Assembly: GCA_000727475.1 (NCBI GenBank) | Contig: KL647288.1 | Span: 528,892-592,891 of the forward strand | Source of the DNA: Sarcocystis neurona | Lineage: Eukaryota > Apicomplexa > Conoidasida > Eucoccidiorida > Sarcocystidae | Direction: 5' to 3' | DNA length: 64,000 nucleotides | Shown: one piece after another, positions 1 through 11,371 of the stretch | Numbering within the stretch: the stretch's first letter is position 1 | Layout: every line of letters begins with the position of its first letter | Notes under the pieces: generated by a model | What the model was told of the DNA's origin: nothing | What the model saw: the letters and a program-made list of their open reading frames with translations, nothing else | The model's database searches: none | Position numbers and translations under genes: made by a program

Positions 1-970
1 CAGCATCGGCAGCAGCAGCAGCAGGAACAGCAGCAACACCAGCAGCAGGGACAGCAGTAGCAGCACCAGCAGCGGCAGCAAAAACAGCAGCATCGGCAGC
101 AGCAGCAGCAGGAAGAGCAGCATCGGCAGCAGCAGCAGCAGCAGGAACAGCAACATCAGCAGCAGCAGCAGCAGGAACAGCAGCATCGGCAGCACCAGCA
201 GCAGGAACAGCAGCATCGGCAGCAGGAACAGCAGCATCGGCACCAGCAGCAGCAGCAGAACCGGCAGCAGGAACAGCAGCAACACCAGCAGCAGGAACAG
301 CAGTAGCAGCACCAGCAGCGGCAGCAGGAACAGCAGCATCGGCAACAGCAGCAGCAGGAACAGCAGCATCAGCAGCAGGACCAACAGCAGCAGCAGGAAC
401 AGCAGCATCGGCAGCAGCAGGAGCAGCAGCAGCGGCAGCAGGGACAGCACCAGCAGCAGCAAGAAGAGCAGTACCGGCAGCAGCAGCAGAACCAGCAGCA
501 GGAGCAGGGAACGCAGCACGAACAGCGGCAGCAGCAGCCGCAGAGCACCAACAGGAGCATCAAGTACAGCAGCACCAGCAGCGGAAACAGCAGCAGCACC
601 AGCAGCCGCGGCAAGAAGAGCAGCACCCGCAGCAGCAGCAGCAGAATCAGCAGCACCAACAGCAGGAGCCGCAGCAACACCAGCAGCAGCAGAATCAGCA
701 GCACCAACAGCAGGAATCGCAGCAACACCAGCAGCAGCAGAGTCAGCAGCACCAACAGCAGGAACCGCAGCAAGACCAGCAGCAGCAAGAACAGCAACAG
801 CAGGGGCAGCAGCAGTAGGAACACCGGCGGCACGAATACTTGCGGCAGCAGGATCAGCAGCAACAGCAGGAATCCCGGCAGCACCAGGATCAGCAACAGC
901 CGCAGGATCAGCAACAGCCGCAGGATCAGCAACAGCCGCAGGATCAGCAGCCGCAGCAGGAACAGCAGCA
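1..970 (+). repeat. CAG trinucleotide repeat block
   Basis: Almost uninterrupted CAG/CGG/CAC-type triplets with CAG on the + strand. All + frames are dominated by Ser, Ala or Gln codons, as in homopolymeric amino-acid repeats. The left end is cut by the window edge. Confidence 0.95.
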
Positions 971-1245
971 GCAGAATTGACGTACTCCATCAAATACGCC
1001 GGGACGGAAGAATCGCGTGCCAAGCTGCTCGAATTCTCCCTGAATAAAGTCCAGTCGCAGCAGGGCTTTCCCTGCACGCAGCACCCCACGTCACACCCAC
1101 TCACCCGTGCCTCCCCATTGCCACGCTCGATGCATACAATATTCTTCTTTCGTCCACCCAAACGTTTGAAAGGCTACACATCCGCCTACACACATATGCC
1201 GAACGTCAAGAAATCTACACACACACACACACATATCTGTGACTG

Positions 1246-1284
<39 letters not shown>

Positions 1285-2587
1285 AAACATCTCCCTTTTT
1301 CAGCGCTCTAACGTTCAGAAAGGCGCACACACACACAAGTGTAGGTACGCAGATCCCTTTTGCTGAGGAAACGGTCTCACGGTTTCTACCATCTCTCTTC
1401 GGCGAAGCACTGGGAGAGGACGCCGTTGTTCGTACAACGAAGCACAGACAAATGCGACCTTCTGTGCCAGCGCACGTGTTTCGGAATATCGAAGTGCCGC
1501 TGCAACCTCCTCCCCACAATCTTTTTTGTCCCTTCTATCTCTCTTAGTCTTTCTGCTCCTGGTCTCCCTGCTCCTTCCGTTCTTTCTTCCTCTCTCTCTC
1601 TCGGCCCTTCTCCCTGATCTCCTCTTCTTCCGATTATCATGGTTACCTTTATCATATTCACTCTCTCTGTTCTGGGGAGAAAGTGTCGGTGAATCACCCG
1701 ACCCTGCTGCACAACCCGTCTCCCTCTCTAGAAGAGTTTCTCCCGTCTCTCGGTGTCCCCCTCTCCCTCTGTGTCTCCCTCTCTTTGTGTCTCCCTAGTG
1801 TCTGTGTCTTCACAAGTGCTTGCGAGTAGACGAACACAGCAGCCGAATACCACTCCGTTTGTGTCTCCCTGTCTCTGTCCTCTTTTTCAGGCAGCCGACG
1901 AAATGGAGAGACGACAACGTGAAAGAACTGCCGCGCAGCAAATCGTCGGCGTCCCACGGCAAAAGACGCTTCCCTGCGGCTGGGAGACTCAGCCGGCAAC
2001 AACACCGACGCGAACGCCCCGCCAAGCAGCAGCACTCTCAGTCCCCACACATATACATACTGACACACCATACATGCTTTCCTCTCTATCTATCCATATA
2101 TATGTGTTTGTGCACATATGTTTGTATGGACGACAGTATGTCAGTAAATAACAGATGTACACATGTACACCTACACCTAATGCTTGCCTGTCTCTCTGTC
2201 TCCATACATATATGCATAGGTATACATACATGTTTGTAGAGACGACAGTAAGTAAAAAACACCTTCACGTCTCTATATATGTGTGTACACGTGTATATGT
2301 ATGTGTGTCTGTATGTGTGTGTGAATTGCTTCTTGGCGCCATTCTCCTTTTATACGGCGAATGCTCTGCTTCTGACGTCGTCTCCCCGTCTCGGCGTGTG
2401 TCTGTGCATTTCCCGAGTTCTTCCAGAAGACGGAACGGTGACAGACGTCTGCCTGAAGAGTCTCCCTTTGCTTCCGTAGAGCTGCAAGAAAGCGTTTCGC
2501 TTGTCTCTCGTCGAGCTGCAAGTCAAACTATTCGAAGCAGCTCCACGTCTCCTCGTCGATGCTACGCCTCACCTACCTCTCCCTTGA
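2..2587 (+). CDS. Unidentified gene, 3' part, with Ser/Ala repeat exon
   Basis: Partial gene model; the 5' end lies outside the window. One frame is open from base 2 through the whole CAG block, changing from Ser-rich to Ala-rich, then leaves the repeat into ordinary sequence (ELTYSIKYAGTEESRAKLL) before a possible GT donor at 1049. A strong polypyrimidine-AG at 1890 starts a charged segment in the same phase (AADEMERRQRERTAAQQ). Its 3' end is not fixed. A third segment, 2480-2587, follows a TAG acceptor and ends in TGA. The first exon is well supported by its open frame. Linking the others is inference, because the minus strand across 1.9-2.5 kb also reads plausibly. I recognise no domain. 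Confidence 0.4.
1215..1282. repeat. (AC)n microsatellite, interrupted
   Basis: Two ACACAC runs separated by a short ATATCTGTGACTGCAT spacer, lying in the putative first intron of the + strand gene. No gene is evident in 1049-1890. Confidence 0.95.
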
Positions 2588-2689
2588 GATCGAACCAGCA
2601 AGTTATTCTTCCCCCAAAAAACATATGTGTATGCGTATACACATGCATACATACATACATATACATGTATATGTGTGCGAATCAGCACC

Positions 2690-3112
2690 TTGTTGTTGGC
2701 TCGGAAATATATATTCTGCAAGAAGCAGTGCGATGCTGCCTTACGAATACATACACACGCATATACAAGCAAAGCAGCGGCCTGCTACTCGACCAGCAAC
2801 AAACATATACATATATTCTCGAAGAAGCAACCTGATGCTGCTTTATATATATATATATATATATGTACAAAATCGAAGTAGGAGCTTGGTGTTGCCTCCG
2901 AAGTAGATATACATATATATATATACGTATGTAGCCAAAAGAGCGACTTGGCTTGCTCCTGACTCACAAGAATGTATATATATATATATATATGTAGCCA
3001 GAAGAGCGGCTTGGGTTGCTGTGACTCACAAGAATGTATACACATATATGTGTAGGCAAGAAAGCGGCTCGGCTTGCTGCTAGCTCCCAGAATGTGTATA
3101 CATACACATATG
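2690..3112. repeat. Degenerate tandem satellite with TATA spacers
   Basis: At least three related copies, about 60-75 bp apart, share a core like AAGAGCGGCTTGG-TTGCT then GACTCACAAGAATG, each followed by a TATATA or TACATA run (near 2932, 2995 and 3053). More diverged copies lie to the left. No coding frame fits the copies. Confidence 0.7.
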
Positions 3113-3430
3113 GATATTTTTGCCGTGAAGGACGTTCCATACACACGTGTGGACAGAGGAAAAGGTGAAGGCAGAGAGGAAGCAAAGAGAGGGAAAGGAG
3201 CCGAAGGTGAAGAGAGACTTTTCTCTGCCATTCCCCCGAGTTATGAAACCGAAGGAACCCGGGCGCAAGGGAAGAGCCTGCAGAGAAGAAAGACGAGCGA
3301 TGGACCGGATATGTCCGCATTTCATATACGTAGAAGGGCGCGGGCAGAGACAACCTGCAGAGACACGCATGAGCAGGAAAAGAGGAAGAAGAGAAATGGC
3401 ACGGAGGGGCAAACGGCCTGGCCAGCCCAC

Positions 3431-4582
3431 CGTAGAGAGAAGCGTTCAATTTTGCCATGTGCAAGTGTCGGGCGTTGACGTCGCTCGCAATAACGAAGCC
3501 GCACGCATCTGTTGCAAACTGAATAGCATTTCCACCTGCCTGACAACCCACGCACGCAGCAGAGCAGCAGCAGCGTCAGCAGCAACACAGGACCGCAGCA
3601 GCAGCAGCGGGGCAGCAGCAGCGGCAGCGGGCCAACAGCAGCAGCAGGAGCAGCAGCAGCAGGCGCAGCAGCAGCAGCAGGAGCAGCAGCGGCAAGAGCA
3701 GCAGAGGAGCAGCAGCAGCAGAGAGGCAGAGTAGCAGCAGCAGCAGAGCAGCAGAGTAGCAGCAAGGTTTACTCCTGCAAATCCATCCCAGAGCAGGGTA
3801 CAAGCACAGCGGCTAGCGATTTGTCGGGCAATATCTTCAGGAGTAACTGAGAAGAGCATTTCGTCTGTGAGAAGCACTCCTGTGCGATATTCATGGAACA
3901 AACGGCAGCGAAGTCTCTGCTGCTTCCCTCCTTCCTCGTAAAAAACGCCGTGCTTCTCTTCCGCCTGCTGCTGCTGCTCCTGCTCTTCCTTCTGCTGCTG
4001 CTGTTCCTTCTGGTGCTCTGCTCTTTCCTCTCGATGCTGCAGCGTTGACTTGCGCTTCCCCCTCTCGCAGTTCTTCTCCTCCTCGGTGCTGCTCCATCCT
4101 GCTGCTGCTGCTGTTGCCGGAGGTGCCGCTGTTGTAGAAGAGAGATGTGCTGAGGCTGGTGACACTCGGCGGCCCGCCGGATTTGCTGCTGCTCCTGCAG
4201 CTGTGTGTGTAGCGGCTGCTGCTGCTTCTTTTTCTCCTCGGAGAACACGTGCAGCAGACTGTGCTGCATCAGGTGAAGCAGCAGCAGCTGTTTTCGAACT
4301 CACACAGGTTCGCACTTCAACCGGAGAAGAGAAAGCAGACGGCAGCAGCCACACGCCTACTCGACGGTAGTCGCTAGGCAGGGGAACAGCAGGAGCAGCA
4401 ACGTCCGATGCAGCAGGTGCTGCTGCTACTGCTGCTGATGACTGGGTCCTCTGCCCTGTAGCTGCCGTTGCTGGTGCCCCTGCTGTTTCTGACAACGTCG
4501 CTGCTGCTGCCCATTCTCCGCCTGCTGCCTGTGCTGCTGACGGCAGTCCTGCTGCTGCTGCAGGCGAAGGCGCTACCGCCAT
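3431..4582 (-). CDS. TGS1: Trimethylguanosine synthase (TGS1)-like methyltransferase, N-terminal half
   Basis: TGS1 converts the m7G cap of snRNAs and snoRNAs to the 2,2,7-trimethylguanosine cap using S-adenosylmethionine. Exon 1 (4582-3773, 270 codons from ATG) has an Ala-rich start, a Lys/Gln/Glu coiled stretch, then the family signature DEMLFSVTPEDIARQIA followed by LLWDGFAG. Exon 2 (3539-3431) resumes in phase with AGGNAIQFA and ASDVNARHLHMAKLNA, completing the AdoMet-binding motif (D-x-F-x-G-x-GGN-x-IQFA) and the second strand. The 233-bp intron is full of CTG repeats in transcript sense. Exon 2 ends in TACG at a GTGGGC donor. I could not find the next conserved block (the SPPWGGP-type catalytic motif) downstream, so the 3' part is missing, highly diverged or lost. 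The start at 4582 is the first Met of this frame; an upstream exon is possible. Confidence 0.82.
3556..3755. repeat. CAG repeat inside the TGS1 intron
   Basis: CAG triplets on the + strand lie between the two TGS1 exons, so they are transcribed as CTG. This shows that these tracts are not confined to coding exons. Confidence 0.85.
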
Positions 4583-4639
4583 TGCTGCCGCACATTGCTA
4601 CACCAGAGCAAGGCAACCTCTTTCTGTTGACGCAGGAGC

Positions 4640-4850
4640 AGCAGCACGGGAGCAGCAGCAGCAGCAGCACTAACAGCAGCAGCAGCACTAACAGCAGCAA
4701 CAGCGACAGCAGTAGCCCAAGCACTAGTAGCCACACCGGCACTAACAGCAACAGCAGCAGCAGTAGCTGCGGGAGCAACAGCAGCAGCAGTAGCTGCAGG
4801 AGCAACAGCAGCAGCACAAGTCGCAAGAGCGTGATGTGCATGTAAGACCG
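4640..4850. repeat. CAG/AGC repeat upstream of the TGS1 start
   Basis: AGCAGCAGC with ACTAACAGC interruptions. It is open as poly-Ser on + (4468-4845) and as poly-Ala on - (4573-4929). It could be 5' untranslated or upstream coding sequence of the TGS1 gene, or part of a + strand gene; nothing decides between these. Confidence 0.8.
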
Positions 4851-5265
4851 GAGGAGCTGCAGCAGCTCTGGCGGCGGGGGGTAGAAGAGCCGCGGCAGCT
4901 GCGGGGAGGGACGCTGCTCGCTTTTGCACTTGTTTTTAAAGTAATCATGTGAGAGCCAGTGTAAAAAGGTGAGAGAAAGGGAAGAGACGAATTTACGCGC
5001 CCATAACGAAGAAGCATGCGTTTTTTAAACGCGGTGTGCACGTGCGGTGCATGCGCGCGCTTGAAGTGCTGCTGCTGCTGCTGCTGCTGCCGTTGCCACT
5101 CCCGTGTGTATCATCGGGCATGAAGTTTGCAGCAGCAGCAGCAGCATTGGCCCGACTCGGTCGTCGACGATTTTTCCTTTACACCTAAATTTCCTTGTCA
5201 GACGGGTGTGTGCGAACCCATGCAGCCACTTTTCTTCTTTAAAAAGGAACAATAACAACCCGTTA

Positions 5266-5352
5266 CCGAATACTACTACTACTACTACTATAATAAGACT
5301 ACCACTACTACTACTAGTGCTGCTACTACTACTACTACTACTACCACCACCG
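5266..5352. repeat. (TAC)n microsatellite
   Basis: ACTACTACT runs broken by ATAATAAGACT and GTGCTG, ending in ACCACCACC. The flanks 4950-5265 and 5353-6430 hold short open frames on both strands but nothing I can assign; 5590-5720 and 5865-5900 are TATA-rich. Confidence 0.9.
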
Positions 5353-6865
5353 CCGCGAAGCATGCTGCTAAATGAACGAAACTCGCCGCCATTGACGCAG
5401 AGAGAGAGAAGAGGGATGACTCCCTCTTTTAAAAATTACGCGTCATCATCCTAGATCAGGCCAACAGATTACGAATGTCTAAAAATGTAGATATTCATAT
5501 AGTTGTACCGTTGCCGCAGAGGACAGAAAACACGTGGTTGTTTCCCCCAACCGGATCTTCCTTCTTTCCACAGTCGCTCTCTCGCTCTATCTCTCCGAAA
5601 GTACGCACACACACATACATGTATATGCAATGTAATATATAATTTTTCATAATAATATCTATCACGGATATGGGAGTATGTACATTGTATGTTACTACAG
5701 ATATATAGTATATATTACACCTACTACATACGTAGTGGATAATAAGGGCATGCACAGGACAACGCAGGTGACTTCCGTCGTGGGGCGTATAAATTCCGCG
5801 TAAAGATCTGAGTGCGGCACGGCGCCGTTAAGTTGATGTGGAATAACAGAATTCTGTACTGCTACATATATACATATGTATAGAGAGAGATGTAGATAGA
5901 GGCGTGTTTGACATAGGTGGGACGGAGTCTGGTACGCGTGCATGGCTGCAACACGTCGGAAAAGGCGGGCCTTCTCTGTTGCGTTGCTGCTAACTACTGG
6001 AGGAAAGAGAGGAGAAAAGATGCTGCTCCTGCGTTGCTTTTTTTTGCTGCTACTGCTGCTGGTCCTGCTGCGGCGTGAGGGCGACGACGAACTCCACGCG
6101 CCTACGACACTATTATTGTCCACGTATGTACGGCAATCTGCGTATTTCTATACCGCCGTGTTGATATATATATATATATGTATAAATATATTGACACGTA
6201 CGTCCACATTCTGCGTCTCTGTCCACACATCCATACACGCTCATTCGTATTTCCTAAAACACATGGATGCACGTATGTGTGTGTTGAAACGTAGGTAACT
6301 CCTGAAGTATGTATCTCTGTCTTACTCTGTGTACCTTCGCAATGATTTGTGAGTAATACTACACGGTTTTTAAGGACGAAAGAAGCATCTTGTACTAGCT
6401 CGTAACTTCACGAAAGACCGTATAGAGACAGAACGGTGCCGGAGAGGAGCACGTTTGTGCTGCCGTCGCTCGAGGGCCGCTGCTTCGTGCGTAGCGAACA
6501 CCCTTGGTTGCACAGCAGAAACTGTCGACAGATTCTCAACCATTTCAATCTCTACCGGGAGCAGTCAACTGCTTCCCCCCCTCCACCCGCAGAAAACAAC
6601 AAGGGCAGACCCTGCGCAGCCCATTTTTTATATAGAACATTCTTAGCCTCGTTCCCTAGTGTGGTTTAGCAGGCAACTGTAGCTGCCCGGCAATAACATC
6701 GCGAGTTTACGACGTCAATATCCACTCCGGAATACGCAGGGATTTGAAAAATCTGTTCCGGTGTCTATTGCGTCAGCTCACTCTTCTCTCTGTCTCCCTA
6801 CGTATGTAGATATATTTTTATACGTGTACATATATGTATGTGTACATCTATGCGGAGCACAGTAC

Positions 6866-7057
6866 CTCCGCAGGAGGGCGACTAAATTCGAAGTTGATGA
6901 GAACAGCGAGTTGTCTGAAGAGCGTAAAGCGAGAGGCTGAGGCAGCAGCTTCCCCTTGCTACATGAAAACACGGTAGACCGCGTCATACAAGCTTTCCAC
7001 ATGGAAGAACAAGGAGGTGCCACAGACGTGATGAAGCCTAACGGCGGCATCCTTTTC
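6866..7057 (-). CDS. Candidate exon pair, unidentified
   Basis: After an AG acceptor (7060-7058) one minus frame reads 32 codons (EKDAAVRLHHVCGTSLFF at its start) to a TAG at 6961-6959. The same frame continues beyond the stop (QGEAAASASRFTLFRQLAVL) for 31 codons to a GTACTG donor at 6865. A 21-nt GT...AG segment spanning the stop would join the parts in frame. Alternatively the TAG is the true stop. The + strand also gives plausible peptides here, so the strand itself is uncertain. Confidence 0.3.
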
Positions 7058-7312
7058 CTGCCAAATCACCCCAGCGATTCGATTTGCCACTCGGATTCTC
7101 GCGAATTCCTTGCTACAACCCTTGCGCAGAGCAGAGCAGACCCAATTTTAGAAGAGTCTTTGATGCGCTGTCTGCCAAGAAGCAGCAAATGTGCGTTTAC
7201 AATGTCGTGAAATGTAGCGAAGTGCAGTGGGGCGGGGCGAAGGCGAAGGAAGGGCGCTGGCTACATTTTCTCTATTTTTCGCTCCATCTTGAATCCGCAG
7301 CGCATGTAGAAG

Positions 7313-7555
7313 ATGCGCCGTACAGCTTCCACAGCGAAGTTCGTATGCTGTGTGAAGTACATGAATGAAGTCGAAGAGAAGAGCATCTCGGCTGCGTGTG
7401 AAAACTCTTTTCTAACATTGTCGCCCAAACTCGTTGTCGACTGGCCACCGTCGCTGCCGCGTTTCTCCTCCTGCCGGCGGCAGCGAGTGCTTTCTCAAGG
7501 CGCTGTCGCTGCTGCTGCTGCTCTTACAGACGTAGACCGCTCCAGCGCCTGCTAA
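7313..7555 (+). CDS. Short open frame, unidentified
   Basis: An 80-codon frame with an ordinary first half (KYMNEVEEKSISAACENSF) and a CTG-encoded Ala run near the end (7505-7525). No splice evidence and no recognised family; included because it fills an otherwise unexplained non-repetitive stretch. Confidence 0.2.
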   Translation: MRRTASTAKFVCCVKYMNEVEEKSISAACENSFLTLSPKLVVDWPPSLPRFSSCRRQRVLSQGAVAAAAALTDVDRSSAC

Positions 7556-7602
7556 GTTGCTGCTGTCGATCCTGCCACTTCTGCTGATGTTGCTCTTGCT
7601 CC

Positions 7603-8007
7603 TTACACCGCTGTCGGTGCTGCACCCACGCTCCTCTCTGCTTTTGCTACTGCTGCTGCAGAGGTGTATACCTCTTTGTCTGATGTAGCTAAAGCCCCGC
7701 TGCTATATCCCTCGTACGGGGTAATATCTACTCGCGTTTTCTGCTGCTGCCCTGCACTGTCCAAGCTGCACTCACGCAGCTGCGGACCACCTACAGAAAC
7801 AGGTGATCGACATAACGAAGTGCGCATGTAAACAGATGTGCAATGCAGCCGCAGCGGCAGGGCGGCGCGGGGTGGCATAACAAGCGTTGCAGTTATATGA
7901 AGAAGGGCAGGGAGCACTTCATGTTTGCTTGAAACGAATGCGCACAGCCTACCTATCTTGTCTCTGTTTACTTTTCCCCCCGAGCACTTCTTATTTGCTT
8001 GGAACAA
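7603..8007 (-). CDS. Candidate 3' exon, unidentified
   Basis: A 134-codon minus frame ending in TAA. The distal two thirds (for example SVGGPQLRECSLDSAGQQQ, then a VDITPYEGYSSGALATSDKE segment) have balanced composition and end in an Ala-rich tail. CAG-type codons (CAGCAGCAG) lie in sense on this strand. The upstream 60 codons overlap the tandem duplication at 7912-8050 and are probably intron or leader. Family unknown. Confidence 0.35.
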   Translation of the reverse strand: MFQANKKCSGGKVNRDKIGRLCAFVSSKHEVLPALLHITATLVMPPRAALPLRLHCTSVYMRTSLCRSPVSVGGPQLRECSLDSAGQQQKTRVDITPYEGYSSGALATSDKEVYTSAAAVAKAERSVGAAPTAV

Positions 8008-8050
8008 ATGCGTGTAACCTACCTATCGTGTCTCTGTTCACTTTTTTCCC
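7912..8050. repeat. Two-copy tandem duplication, about 70 bp
   Basis: GAGCACTTCATGTTTGCTTG (7912) recurs as GAGCACTTCTTATTTGCTTG (7982), and similarity continues through the shared CCTACCTATC and GTCTCTGTT blocks. The copies differ at roughly one base in six. From 8050 to 9060 I see only short, unsupported open frames. Confidence 0.85.
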
Positions 8051-9063
8051 ATCTACACGATTCGCTGCCATCAGGATCTATACAACTCCCAGAGGCTGCC
8101 TAAGGGGATTCACAATTTTTTTCCTCGAGACCTACGTACGTATACGCCTACATAGGTCTGTGTGCATATATGTGTACACGTCTGCAGGTGTATCTTTTTG
8201 TGTACACTTCACACTGCTTCCTTTGCTTGACAAAGTGCTTCCTTATTGATACGTCTCTGTTTTATGGTTTTTCCTCTTAATATTAAACACACAAGAATTC
8301 GTCAGGAACCTGTGGCTGTGCCGCAGGTTCTCTCCGTACGCCTCTGCGCGCTTCCCCAACACCGTAGCACTCCTCTGCATTCTCCTTCATGAACGCTCAC
8401 TCCACAGAAGTCGCTCTACACACTTGAAATCCCCTTTCGTCGAAGCGCTTTTCTTGCTAATACACGCGCACACACCGGTGTCTCGACTACGAGTCTAGTT
8501 CAACTTCTTTCGAATTCTTTGCCGTGGACAAGCGTAGGTCCATCAACTCCTTTTCTCTCGCGTTCTCCAATGCATGTGGTTACTTTAGTAGAGCACGCTT
8601 CATGTTTTGTCGTTCTCTCTTTCGCTTTCACCGTTAGCTACGACAAAGACGCACGGGCGATTCGCGAGTCCGCCTCGCCCACACGGTAGAAATTCAGGCG
8701 CACGGCAAATTTGTGCTTTTCTGCCTCGCCGTCTCCTTGCGTTGGCACTTTATGAAGTGACTGACGTCTACAGTCAGTACCAACAGACCGCTCTGCTCTG
8801 CACCAGTCTCACGTGCGTCGTTTCTGCTTTCGTTTTTCAAACTGCTCCTTTGTATTCTTCACCGTGCGTCCCCACTTACGTGCGTCTGAGACGACTTTCT
8901 ATAGAGTGGTTTCATTAGTGTCATCGTGGGGTGGACCGCCTATCTCGAGTGGTCCGCGCGTTTGAGCAGCAGGACAAAAGTGCGGTTGACAAGCGTGCAG
9001 GTCGGAACATACCCTAGATCGAAAGAGAGAGACAGGAAGAAAAAAAGATGAGTGGCTTTCAGA

Positions 9064-9889
9064 CTACTTAACGGATACGTGAACAAAGGTGCGGCTATCT
9101 CTCTCTGTGTCTCTCTTTTTCTCGCAGTTAACCTGGCGACCTCTACTCTGCATACCTGTGCGTGCGACAGACACCCCGGTGGAGGTCGTGGCCGAGATTT
9201 TATGCAGCTCTTGTGTCAGTGAGGATTTCCACGCGACGCACACGAGCGGGAACTGGGCCGGCAGACGCTGCAGGCCTGAGGAAGGGGTCCGGCTGCCGTT
9301 ATTGCCATTTCGTGGTTTCCCCTCTTCCCACTTCCTGCTGTACCGTTTAGTAACGCAGTCGCTCTCTCGGAGTTCCATCCGCGTGCTTCCTCTATGTGGC
9401 TTTGTCTCTGCTGCTGCTACCTCGCAAGCGTGTTCCCCTTGTGGGGTGCTTCTTTGTTGTGCCAAAACTGTCCTGCTGCTGCAGCGTTTTCTTGGGTCCC
9501 GGCTGCTGCTGCTGCTCTGCCCGCTGCGGTTGCTGCACCGCGCGGCGTTGCCATACTGCTACGGCTCTCTGCGCACCTCCACTGCTGCTGGCAATGCGCC
9601 TGCTGCCTAACTACTCCTGCGGCTGCTTGTCTTCCAGCTACGGTGATGCTGCTGCTGCTTGCCGTGGAGTCACGCCGATACTACGGCTGCTTATAACGTG
9701 GGAAGCGCTCCTGGTGCCTGCGCTGCTCTGCTGCAGCTGCGGCCGGTGTCGCTCTGCTGCCGCTGCTACTGGTGTTGCTCTGCTGCGGCTGCTGCTGTCG
9801 GTGTGACTGGCTAGGATACGGACGCAGCGCCCTGCCGCGGCAACGGGGTGGGCTGCTGCTACGGCTGACGTCGGAAGCTCTCTCTGCAA
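9064..9889 (-). CDS. Candidate repeat-containing gene, strand uncertain
   Basis: Two minus frames (9889-9638 and 9465-9064) carry CAG in sense (Ala/Ser/Gln runs) and a Lys/Arg/Ser-rich 133-codon segment. The + strand has a strong polypyrimidine-AG at 9127 followed by a frame with LTWRPLLCIPVRATDTPVEV and long CTG-encoded Leu/Ala runs. CAG-in-sense favours minus, but I cannot exclude plus. No domain recognised. Confidence 0.3.
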
Positions 9890-9979
9890 AGACTGAGAGA
9901 CAGGAGCAAGCCAGATTTTCCCTTCTTTTCTTGTCTACTTGTAGACTCCCCTGCGGTGCCTCCCTCTCTCTCTCCTGTG

Positions 9980-11320
9980 ACGACTTACTTCTTCCTCACA
10001 ACCGCTTTCTTCCTGCGGGGATACGCACGTGTGTTTATACACGTCTCCAGATGTATACGTGTGTGTATATATACGTATAAAGGTATAAATATATACATAT
10101 ACGTATCGAGGCATGCGTCTGCAGGCGCATTTCCCCAGGTATGTATGCGAGATCTATACCTGCCTCTGCATATCAAGAAACGGAAGTCTGCATCCTGGTG
10201 GCATCGGATTTCCAAGCGCCTACACGTCTATGCGTACAGCTACATATATATGCCCAGACAGAGAAAGAGAAATAAAAGTACGCCAGTACACATATATATA
10301 TGCATGCGTGTGGAGACCTATAGACCTATGCGCAGAGCTATACACATATATGTATATGTGTAGAGAGAAAAAGACTAGCAGAGAAAGAGACAGATAGAAA
10401 TACGCATACATCCATATATATATGTATGGGTGTGTGTACCTGCAAATGCATTCGGATGTATACACATATATATATGTTGATACACATTCCTGGATAAGTA
10501 GACAGCTTGACATCGTTAGATGGATATACGAAATTGTATAGGGAATACAGGAAGAGTCGTCAATACAGAGAAATAGAGGAAGATATAGATGTGGGTAGGC
10601 AGAGATATAAAGAGGGAGAGAGGTATATCTATAGACTGCTGCTATACATGCGAACCCCAGAATATAGATCCGCGGGGGCGTTCACGAAAGCGCACGTATC
10701 CACCTACCTACATATACAGAGATATACATATATTCACATATATAGAGAGGGAGCTTGATATATAGATAGATAGATACAGCAGCTCGCGCTTGCTGCAGGG
10801 GAACCGGACGTGTGCAGCCTTTTTGTGTCAGCCCCACAGACAGAGGCACCTCTGTATCATCTCGAAGTGCGGAAGGAGAACACGTAGCCCTACACATATA
10901 TATTACACACATATATGTGGACAGAGAGAAAAATACGGATAGATAGATTCGACGTCTCTGCGAAAGCAGAGATGTATGAGAAACGGAGATATGTGTGAGT
11001 GTGACAGCCCACAGAAACGTGCGGAGCGCCAGCAATCCTCACTGTGCAGACACTCCCATACAAATTGCCAGAGCGACCAGCAGCACACCGTCATACGTAG
11101 AAGCTTCTGAAGAAGTCCACATACACGTATATCTTCACTCAGGGAAGGAAGCCACACGCGTATACGTAAGTAGACCTATATGTATCCATAGGTAGCCAGT
11201 GGCACTGGCTACATGGCTATATACACGCATACGCATACATACATGTATATAGGTAGTAGTATATACATATATATATATGGGGTAGTGCCCACGTAGAAAA
11301 ACAGAGGTACGTTGGCATGA
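9980..11320. repeat. TATA/TACATA microsatellite-rich intergenic block
   Basis: Dense ATATATAC, GTATACAT and GAGAGA runs. Open frames here are Ile/Tyr/Arg-rich translations of the repeats. No gene is supported. Confidence 0.8.
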
Positions 11321-11371
11321 AATATATATGTGTAAAAGAAGGGAGGAGAGGGGAGCAGCAGTGCCGCTGGT

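Noticed and set aside
2575..2600. GGTTCGATCTC on minus, like a tRNA B box
   Set aside because: No matching A box, anticodon arm or acceptor stem around it.
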